64,000 nt of DNA from Streptomyces sp. MMBL 11-1 (lineage in GTDB: Bacteria > Actinomycetota > Actinomycetes > Streptomycetales > Streptomycetaceae), in the NCBI RefSeq assembly GCF_028622875.1, contig NZ_CP117709.1, positions 2,666,001-2,730,000 of the forward strand, read 5' to 3'. Of the stretch, positions 42,664-49,287 are shown piece after piece. The notes under the pieces were generated by a model. That model was not told the DNA's origin, made no database searches, and saw only the letters and a program-made list of their open reading frames with translations. The position numbers and the translations under genes are program-made. The stretch's first letter is position 1. Each line of letters opens with the position of its first letter.

Positions 42664-44004
42664 TCAGACGGCGTCCAGGGAGTACGTGCCCGTACCGTCC
42701 TGCCTGCCGCTGGAGAACTGGCGGACGAACTCCCCGTCCGCGTACCGGTCGTGGCCCATCATGGATCCGGTGTACTTGTTCTGCACGCCGATCTTCGAGC
42801 TGCCGGGCACGTCGCGGTAGACGTAGAACCGCTGGAGGTCGTCCTCCGCGCAGGTGGCCGTCCTCAGGACCGCCCGGTCGGTGCCCGCGTCCGGCGCGGC
42901 GATGGTCGCGCACCCGCCGTTGCCCCAGTTCCACAGGGTCGCCTCGATGACCCCGTTGCTCTCCGTGACGTTGCACAGGCGCCAGTGGTCCAGGTGGGCG
43001 CTGAAGATCGTCGAGGGCCGCAGGCGGACACCGTCGCTCGCCAGGAGCGGCGCGCCCCAGGACAGGGGCTTTCCGGGCACGGCGATCTTGTAGACCTGGG
43101 TCTGGCAGTCGAGAGCGGCCCGCGCGCTGCTCCCGGTGGACGCGGGCTGTTCGGCGGACATGCTGCTGGTACGGGCCGGAGGCTGCGCGAGGCGGTCCTG
43201 TTCCTGTTCCCGGTCCTGGTCCTGGCCGCCCTGTTCCCGGTCCTGCTTCTGCTTCTCCGTCGGTGCCACCGCGCCCGCCGGGTGCTCGGCCTTCGCGGCG
43301 GGCGAGCCACAGTCGAGCAGCCCCTGCGCCTTGGCCATGATGCTGCCCGCGGGCACCGTGTCCTGGCAGCTCACCGCGCCTTCCTCAAGGGTGGTGTAGG
43401 TGGTGAAGCTGCCGCTTCCGGGCCCCTCCGCCCACTTCAGCGCCCAGCTTCCGTCGCTCTGCTGGGAGCGGTTGCAGTTGAGGCTTCCGTAGGTGCCGGT
43501 GACCTTCTTCGTGCCCTTGTAGACGCCGTAGTAGCCGGGCTGGTTGAAGCTCCACGCAACCGTGTTCGACTCGCTGCTGGTGGAGGCGTAGTCAACCTTC
43601 ACCTCCAGACCGAGGCTCGCTTTGGCCGCTTCGAGGGTCGCGACGGCGAAACTGCCCTCGACGCCGCCGGTGAGACCGACGGATACCGTGATGACCGTCT
43701 CGGTGCTGGTGACGACGGTGTGGTTGCCGGTGGTGCCCTCGGTGACGAACCAGCCCTTGAAGTGGGTGATCGTCGGGGACACTTCGGTGTTCTTGACGTA
43801 CGGGTGGCGGGTGCCGAGGTCGGCCGCGGTGCAGGCGCCGCCGAGCTGAGGCGCCGTCGCGTTGGCGGGTGCCGTCGCGTTGGCGGGTGCGGCAACGGCC
43901 GGTGAGGCGGCGAAGCCCATGGTGGCGACCGCTACGGCGACCGCGGGGGCGGTCACTGCCGTGAATGATCTACCGGTACGGCTCCTGGATTTCCTGGGAC
44001 GCAT
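42664..44004 (-). CDS. Secreted protein with beta-rich N-terminal and trefoil-like C-terminal part
   Basis: A 446-residue protein starting MRPRKSRSRTGRSFTAVTAP, with GGGGGAAA upstream. A signal peptide ends around ASPAVA (residue 38) and a short duplicated tract (ANATAPANATAP) follows. Residues 60-230 are beta-rich (TVVTSTETVITVSVGLTGGV, TVAWSFNQPGYYGVYKGTKK), with Cys residues in pairs. A Gln/Arg/Glu/Asp-rich linker (KQKQDREQGGQDQDREQEQD) separates a C-terminal domain (CQTQVYKIAVPGKPLSWGAP ... LRTATCAEDDLQRFYVYRDV) that looks like a ricin-type or similar trefoil. No enzyme motif is visible, and I do not recognise the family. It follows the lipoprotein cluster on the same strand. Confidence 0.72.
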   Translation of the reverse strand: MRPRKSRSRTGRSFTAVTAPAVAVAVATMGFAASPAVAAPANATAPANATAPQLGGACTAADLGTRHPYVKNTEVSPTITHFKGWFVTEGTTGNHTVVTSTETVITVSVGLTGGVEGSFAVATLEAAKASLGLEVKVDYASTSSESNTVAWSFNQPGYYGVYKGTKKVTGTYGSLNCNRSQQSDGSWALKWAEGPGSGSFTTYTTLEEGAVSCQDTVPAGSIMAKAQGLLDCGSPAAKAEHPAGAVAPTEKQKQDREQGGQDQDREQEQDRLAQPPARTSSMSAEQPASTGSSARAALDCQTQVYKIAVPGKPLSWGAPLLASDGVRLRPSTIFSAHLDHWRLCNVTESNGVIEATLWNWGNGGCATIAAPDAGTDRAVLRTATCAEDDLQRFYVYRDVPGSSKIGVQNKYTGSMMGHDRYADGEFVRQFSSGRQDGTGTYSLDAV

Positions 44005-44162
44005 GGCTGTCTGTTTCCCCCTGGTCGATTCCACCCGGCCCGGTCCGGACCGGACAGAGGTGAATGTAGCGGCCACAGAGGGTGCCGGAGTGAGGCCCGA
44101 ACGAGCCAGGAATTTACGGGGAGGGGCTTATTCCTCCCCCGTCGCAGCCGCGCGTCACCGGG

Positions 44163-44834
44163 TCACACGGGGTCCAGTGACGGCCGGGCCTCCAGCCCCC
44201 CGTTGTTCTCGCAGCCCAGCTCTTTCGCCATGGCCAGCGCGACGGAGTGGGCGACGGTCGCGTAGGCGTCCTTCAACTTCTCCGGGTCACCCTCGGGTTC
44301 CTCGGGCGACCAGCGCTCCACGCCGACATCAATGTGAGCGGGCTGGGAGCCGAGCAGCTTCTTGTTTCGGCAGGCGAACTGGACGACACCGGCGTCCGGG
44401 GCGGCCAGCGCGCGTTCCCCCATCGGGAGCACCGTGAACTTCGAAGCGGGTTCGCCCTCCGGTGGGCCTCCGATCAGTTCCCAGGTGACCTCCAGCCGAT
44501 CGCTCTGGGCGGCATCGACCGCGAACACCTGGCAGATGTCCCCGTCATCGGCGGCAGGGGAAGAGAACGCCTCACTCAACAAACTGGCGGCACGTGCGAC
44601 GGTGGATCCCTCGGCCGGGGCAGCGAACCGCGAGGACCCCGTGATCATCTCCACCCCTTCTGCCGCGTCGGGCGACAGGGCGGTGCCGCCGCAGAGCTGT
44701 GCAGCCTCCACAGCCTTGTCGTTCTCCTTCGCGGCACCGCCCCCTCCACTACAGCCGACGGCTCCGAGGGCCAGTGAGCCGGCCACGGCCACGGCCAGGA
44801 GCCCATCGCGTACAGCCCTGCGGCTGATCACCAT
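44163..44834 (-). CDS. Lipoprotein A, paralogue of the next upstream gene
   Basis: A 223-residue lipoprotein starting MVISRRAVRDGLLAVAVAGS, lipobox LGAVGC with Cys28. The mature region begins EAAQLCGGTALSPDAAEGVE, then MITGSSRF, and ends HSVALAMAKELGCENNGGLE. These blocks match the neighbouring lipoprotein (EVCDEVF..., TVTGATSF, HSASLALAEKLECQDNAGLP), so the two are tandem paralogues. Conserved Cys pairs suggest disulfides. No known domain recognised. Start chosen at the ATG preceding the signal peptide. The gene is the last complete lipoprotein of the operon-like block 49175 to 44163. Confidence 0.78.
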   Translation of the reverse strand: MVISRRAVRDGLLAVAVAGSLALGAVGCSGGGGAAKENDKAVEAAQLCGGTALSPDAAEGVEMITGSSRFAAPAEGSTVARAASLLSEAFSSPAADDGDICQVFAVDAAQSDRLEVTWELIGGPPEGEPASKFTVLPMGERALAAPDAGVVQFACRNKKLLGSQPAHIDVGVERWSPEEPEGDPEKLKDAYATVAHSVALAMAKELGCENNGGLEARPSLDPV

Positions 44835-44901
44835 CTGCCGCCTCTGCCGTCGACAGCCCGATCGGCCACGCCCGTCAGCGATTCCGTCCGGTGCGACATC
44901 G

Positions 44902-45585
44902 TCAAGAGTCCGACTCCGTCTCGCGAGCAACCGGCGGAAGCTCCTTCAGATCCGGGTCCAGTTCCGCCGGGAGACCGGCGTTGTCCTGGCATTCGAGCTT
45001 TTCGGCCAACGCCAAGGACGCGGAGTGAACAACGCGAAGGTTGTCCATCAAGTTCTCCCGGGCGTCACCCCGGTCACTGGCTTTTCCCAGCCCTCCGTAG
45101 ATCCGTGCCGGGTGGTTCTTCGAACCTTCGAGCTGCGGGCTGACGCATTCAAAATAGATGCCGGCCGAGCGAACGTTGGCTACCGCTTCCTTGCCCACCG
45201 AGAACCGCTTCGTTCCTTCAGGATTCCCCGGGTAATTGACGTCCTGTGGAGCATATATATGGAAGGCCAGGGTCGTCTCTGCACCACTGCGGCCCCCCTT
45301 CGCAGCCATCTCGCAGAGCTCTTCCCTCGGCGACCAGCTGCGACCGGAGGCGTACCCCTTCTCGATCTCTTCGACGAGCTGCTCCATGCCACCACCCGCT
45401 CGCCGCTCGAAGGACGTCGCGCCCGTCACGGTCTCCAGCGTCGTCTCCAGGTCACCCGCGAACACCTCATCGCACACCTCCGCCGCGTTGACGTACGGAG
45501 ACTGAGGCTCCGGGTCCGATGAGCATGCGGTGGCGCAGACGGCCACGAGCAGGCCGACGATCAGGTTCTTTCCGTTCCGGTACAC
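44902..45585 (-). CDS. Lipoprotein B, paralogue of lipoprotein A
   Basis: A 227-residue lipoprotein, start placed at GTG 45585 (MYRNGKNLIVGLLVAVCATA, lipobox ending at Cys21); an ATG five codons upstream at 45600 is the alternative, and the AAAGGTAGAGG between them could serve as ribosome-binding site for the GTG. The mature part has AAEVCDEVFAGDLETTLETV and TGATSFERRAGGGMEQLVEE, a central AETTLAFHIYAPQDVNYPGN and the closing HSASLALAEKLECQDNAGLP shared with lipoprotein A. Function unknown. It lies 67 bp upstream of lipoprotein A and just downstream of a decayed copy fragment. Confidence 0.76.
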   Translation of the reverse strand: MYRNGKNLIVGLLVAVCATACSSDPEPQSPYVNAAEVCDEVFAGDLETTLETVTGATSFERRAGGGMEQLVEEIEKGYASGRSWSPREELCEMAAKGGRSGAETTLAFHIYAPQDVNYPGNPEGTKRFSVGKEAVANVRSAGIYFECVSPQLEGSKNHPARIYGGLGKASDRGDARENLMDNLRVVHSASLALAEKLECQDNAGLPAELDPDLKELPPVARETESDS

Positions 45586-45600
45586 ACCTCTACCTTTCAT

Positions 45601-45770
45601 CGTGCCCGGGGCGGCCGCAGCCTGTCTCCGACTTCACACCCTGCTGGTTCTCCCGGGCGATACCGTCCGGCCTCGGCGTCCTTCAGCTTCTCCGGGTCGC
45701 TTTCGGGTCCTCGGGCGACCAGCGCTTCACGCCGACGGAACAGGGCGGGACCGCCGGCCCTCACGCGGAC
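45601..45770 (-). pseudogene. Fragment of a lipoprotein A-type gene
   Basis: Positions 45680-45743 are nearly identical to the 3' part of lipoprotein A (44267-44330): both encode VGV(K/E)RWSPE and then DPEKLKDA. The copy has a one-base deletion within GAGGACCCG (versus GAGGAACCC), which puts it out of frame, and the sequence after DPEKLKDA has lost the normal helix. A weaker match to ENNGGLE remains near 45650. It has no start or signal peptide and looks like debris from an earlier third copy of the lipoprotein gene, left between lipoproteins C and B. Confidence 0.65.
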
Positions 45771-46417
45771 GGAGGCAACGCGGAGGGAATGACGGGAGAC
45801 TTCGCGCAGCCCATCTCTTCCGTCACCGAGCGGGCGAACGTGCTCAGCGTCTTCCATCGGAGTTCCGCTCCCAGGCTCTCCCCCGCCACCTCGAACTGGA
45901 GTGGCAGGTCGGACGGTTGGGAGGCAATGGCACCGGGCACAGCGCATACCGCGATCAACTGCATACGGGACGGCCCGGGTTCCGGTGCCACGAACACCGA
46001 TTCGTTCGCCCGCCGCCAGGTACGGCTGTTCTCCGGGCTGTCCATCATCCCCAGGGAGAGGACAGACCACTTCACCGACGCATCAACAGTGCCGCTGGTC
46101 TGATCGCCTTCGAACATGTCCATGCGACAGCCGGTGTAGCCGGTGTGCTGCAGATCCGACTGCTGCCATTTCTTCGCCTCTGCCACGAGGCTCTTCGCCA
46201 AGACATCCGCCTGAGGCGTCCCGGCCACCTCGACATCACCGCCACCGGCCGACTCGACCGCCGCGTCCACGTTGCCGGCACCGAGCAACGACTTGCACTG
46301 TTTCAGCTTCGGTGACTCCGCCCGCTCCTCTCCCCCGGAGCAGCCCGAGAGAAGACCAGCTACGGTCAGAGCGACGACAGCCGTCATCCAGTTCCTGTGA
46401 TGACGCAGTATCGTCAC
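45761..46417 (-). CDS. Lipoprotein C, translationally coupled to the WXG-like gene
   Basis: A 218-residue lipoprotein starting at GTG 46417 (MTILRHHRNWMTAVVALTVA), lipobox LLSGC with Cys26. Its GTG overlaps the stop of the 772-residue gene as GTGA. The mature part opens SPKLKQCKSLLGAGNVDAAV, has SDLQHTGYTGCRMDMFEGD, and ends STFARSVTEEMGCAKSPVIP. The overall plan (Cys near the start, central strands, C-terminal helix with Cys) resembles lipoproteins A and B, but direct identity is low. It should be made together with the WXG-like protein; a surface partner or protective role is possible (inference). Confidence 0.78.
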   Translation of the reverse strand: MTILRHHRNWMTAVVALTVAGLLSGCSGGEERAESPKLKQCKSLLGAGNVDAAVESAGGGDVEVAGTPQADVLAKSLVAEAKKWQQSDLQHTGYTGCRMDMFEGDQTSGTVDASVKWSVLSLGMMDSPENSRTWRRANESVFVAPEPGPSRMQLIAVCAVPGAIASQPSDLPLQFEVAGESLGAELRWKTLSTFARSVTEEMGCAKSPVIPSALPPSA

Positions 46418-48732
46418 TTAACCCTCCCCTGGTCACCGGCCGCCGTCTTGCCGTTCCCGTAATAGGTCTCGATGTCCAGGGCAAGCTGTCGCTTCTCGTC
46501 AGCCGAGAGCCCGACTTCATCCGCATAGTTCAGCAGGGGCGTCACTGCGCCACGCTCCCCTTCGGCCTTGAACTTGTCGATGCCTGTCAACGCATCGTCG
46601 TTGTTGTCGTACTCGCGCTGCTTCAGATAGTCCATCGTCTCGCCGGCGTACCCCGTATCGATGGCCGCGGTCGCCGTATCCATGACGAGGGGAACCGCCG
46701 TAGCAGCCACGACGCCCGCAGCGGGACCCAGAACCACCGCCGTACCGACCCCCACGACAGCGCCCACACCAGAACTGACGCCGAACTTCCGCCACTCGGC
46801 TTCCTTCTCCATCTCCAGGATCTTGGCTTCTTCCTCACCCTTGAACTGCTGATGGATGCCGTCGATGCGCGCCTCGTCGAGAATTCCGTGCACCTTTGCG
46901 CCGCCGTATCCGAAGTGCAGCCCTAGTTCCTTCTCCTCGGCTCCAAAGGCCTTCAGTCCGCTTGCCTCGTACATCTGCTGCGCCGACGACAACGACCTCC
47001 AGCCCTCCTCATCGGCTGCCACGACGCCCATGAACCTGCGCGCAGCCGCCTCGCCGAAGTCGGTCCGCTCGGAGCCGTCACTGCTGTTCGCGAACAACTT
47101 GTCGCGCCCGAGTTCGTCACCCGCCGACCCGAAGTTGTACGTGGAGTAGTTCAGGTCGTCGATGTACGCGGCCCCCATGCGCCCCAAATTGTCCTTCAGC
47201 GCTTCGTGCCGGCTGAGCAGGCCCGAATCCGATCCGTAGCTGTCGATGACGTTCTTCATGATGCCCGCCGTCACCTCGTCCCGCTTGAGCGTGGGCGAGG
47301 GGTCGTCCCAGGCGTGCCCGGTGGTCGCCGCCTCCAACGCCTTCCCGAGCGCGTCGGGCATGTACTGCATGGACTTCTTCGCGTCATCGGGGTCGTGACC
47401 CGTGATGTCGTAGAAGGGCTCGTAGTCCTCGTTCTGGAAGAAGTCCAGATAACTGGTGATCGCCTGCCCGTCCTTGTCCTTGCCCAGGTCCGCGTCACCG
47501 CTCTTCGGGGTGCCGTCCTCGTTGTAGGCGGTGGGCTCGGCGGAGAAGAACTGCTTCGCGGCTTCCGGGCTGTGCCCCAAGGCCTCCATCATGCTGGTCA
47601 CCGGGTCGTAGCCGGAGCCATTGACACCCGAAGGGTTGAACGGGTTCTCCGGCCCGCCAGGCATGCCCTTCGACCCGTAGAAGAAGTCGTGGTCCTTCTG
47701 CCTCAACTGGACCACGTGCTCGGCAATCGGGTTGAGGAACTGTGCGTCGTATTTCCCGTACCGCATGATGCCGCCGAGCAGCTGGTAGCCGTACGGTCCG
47801 CCGCTGTTGTCGTACTTGGACAGCGGGATCTGCTGGGTCCCCAGCTTGCGGAGCTCCGGCCCCCACTCCGCCGTGAACGCCTTGTCGTGCGACGCGGTGG
47901 CGAGGTTCAGGCCGAGGTTGCGCTGGAGTTCCTGCACGTCCGCCAGGCGGGTCTTGTCGACCTTGGCGTAGTCGTGCGTGTCCGTGGCCAGCTGGCCGAA
48001 GAAGGCGAGGGACTTCTCCGGGCCGAGCTTCTCGTAGAAGGCCTTCGCGAACTCCGGCGACTTTCCGTTGTCGCGCAGCAGCTCGTTGAGCGACTGGAGT
48101 TCGGTGTGGGTGAGGTCGCGGCCCTTGGCGGCCAGCGCGGCGGCCCGCCCCGCCTCCTCCTGGTCGAACTTCGTGTACTTGGGGGCGCTGAAGTCCTTGC
48201 GGTCGGTGACGTTGGCCTCAAGGGAGTTCTTGAAGGTCACATCGGTGTCGTTGCAGTTGTCGACGATGAGGTCGATCCGCCGCTGCCACGACTCGATGTT
48301 CTCCCTCTCCTGCTGGAGGTACTTGCTGAAGTCGGGGTCGTGGCGGGCCGCGTTGTTCTCGGAGATCGGAGAACGCGCCCTCGCCTTGCCCCTGCCGTCC
48401 ACCTTGATGCCGGCCGCCGGCCCTTCGTGGTCCCGGATGTTGACCAGGTCGTCCTTGGCCTTCTTGAAGGCCGTGTAGCCCTCTTCCAGCAGCGTCTTGA
48501 CGCCCTTGGCCTCGGCGGCGGCGTCCGCGAACTCCTTGGCGGTCTTGCCTATGAACTCCCGGGTGACCCCGGCGTTGAGGCCCTCCCAGCTCGCCTTGCT
48601 CGCTTTCGCCTTCATCCCGTCGCGGGCCTGGGTGGCGAGCCTGTCGAGATTGGCCGCCATTTCCGACCAGTCGTCGGCCGCGGCCTTCAGCTTTCCCAAC
48701 GGGGCTTCGACGATGTCCTCGTAACTCAGCAT
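46414..48732 (-). CDS. Large WXG-like protein, DUF6571-type
   Basis: A 772-residue protein starting MLSYEDIVEAPLGKLKAAAD. Residues 1-100 form a helical hairpin with a W-E-G turn at 49-51 (KASWEGLNAGV), like WXG100 proteins exported by type VII systems. The middle is helical and acidic, with SLNELLRDNGKSPEFAKAFY, GGPYGYQLLGGIMRYGKYDA and NPSGVNGSGYDPVTSMMEAL. Around residues 652-692 there is a hydrophobic, Gly/Ala-rich stretch (VGAVVGVGTAVVLGPAAGVV), followed by a charged C-terminal helix. The pattern matches what I recall of DUF6571 proteins in Streptomyces. No nuclease or other catalytic motif is seen. It is preceded by a 140-residue partner (20 bp gap) and overlaps lipoprotein C. Export by an ESX-type system is plausible but unproven. 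Confidence 0.78.
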   Translation of the reverse strand: MLSYEDIVEAPLGKLKAAADDWSEMAANLDRLATQARDGMKAKASKASWEGLNAGVTREFIGKTAKEFADAAAEAKGVKTLLEEGYTAFKKAKDDLVNIRDHEGPAAGIKVDGRGKARARSPISENNAARHDPDFSKYLQQERENIESWQRRIDLIVDNCNDTDVTFKNSLEANVTDRKDFSAPKYTKFDQEEAGRAAALAAKGRDLTHTELQSLNELLRDNGKSPEFAKAFYEKLGPEKSLAFFGQLATDTHDYAKVDKTRLADVQELQRNLGLNLATASHDKAFTAEWGPELRKLGTQQIPLSKYDNSGGPYGYQLLGGIMRYGKYDAQFLNPIAEHVVQLRQKDHDFFYGSKGMPGGPENPFNPSGVNGSGYDPVTSMMEALGHSPEAAKQFFSAEPTAYNEDGTPKSGDADLGKDKDGQAITSYLDFFQNEDYEPFYDITGHDPDDAKKSMQYMPDALGKALEAATTGHAWDDPSPTLKRDEVTAGIMKNVIDSYGSDSGLLSRHEALKDNLGRMGAAYIDDLNYSTYNFGSAGDELGRDKLFANSSDGSERTDFGEAAARRFMGVVAADEEGWRSLSSAQQMYEASGLKAFGAEEKELGLHFGYGGAKVHGILDEARIDGIHQQFKGEEEAKILEMEKEAEWRKFGVSSGVGAVVGVGTAVVLGPAAGVVAATAVPLVMDTATAAIDTGYAGETMDYLKQREYDNNDDALTGIDKFKAEGERGAVTPLLNYADEVGLSADEKRQLALDIETYYGNGKTAAGDQGRVK

Positions 48733-48752
48733 TGCGCGTGCTCCCCCGAGCC

Positions 48753-49175
48753 CTACTTCATGTATTCCGAAAGCACGGAGACCGATGTCAGGTCCCCGCC
48801 GATCTTCACGTCGTCCTTGGCGTGCTGGGCCTTGGTGTAGTCAAGGTGGTTCGAGATGTGCGCACAGGAATCCAGCAGCGTCCTGAGGTGGGTCTGCCAG
48901 AAGTCGTGCACCTTGAGCACCGCCGAACCGCTCGCGAAGTTGCCGTTGGTGAGCGCGGTCGCCGCTTCGAAGGTGGCAGGACGGGCGTGATCACCGTCCT
49001 TCGAGAGCTTCGTCCTCAGCTCGTAGGCGTCATTCCCGATAGCGCCCAGATCATCCCGGTTCACCACCAGATCGGAACTGCCACCGCCCCCTGCGGCCGG
49101 AGCGCTGTTGAGCTGCATGGCACTTCGTTCTGCCGCTGCCGCGCGCAGTTCGGCCCATTCCTTCTCGAACGTCAC
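48753..49175 (-). CDS. Small helical protein, probable partner of the WXG-like protein
   Basis: A 140-residue protein starting MTFEKEWAELRAAAAERSAM. The first 25 residues and residues 60-125 are predicted helical (DLGAIGNDAYELRTKLSKDG, AVLKVHDFWQTHLRTLLDSC), separated by a Gly/Ser linker (AAGGGGSSD). The pattern of an N-terminal helix pair, a conserved Trp and a C-terminal helix ending TSVSVLSEYMK is like small ESX-type or WXG-related proteins. It ends 20 bp before the large WXG-like gene, on the same strand, so they are likely co-translated and may form a complex, as EsxA/EsxB do. Function unknown. Confidence 0.72.
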   Translation of the reverse strand: MTFEKEWAELRAAAAERSAMQLNSAPAAGGGGSSDLVVNRDDLGAIGNDAYELRTKLSKDGDHARPATFEAATALTNGNFASGSAVLKVHDFWQTHLRTLLDSCAHISNHLDYTKAQHAKDDVKIGGDLTSVSVLSEYMK

Positions 49176-49287
49176 GAATTCCCCAAGTCCGCTTGCGTCG
49201 ACCGCTTTATCGCAAGAATGCGGCCACCTGCCCGCTTACCGTATCGGGTTCATCGCCACCCGGGGTGAGCAACGGGTGAAGACCGTT

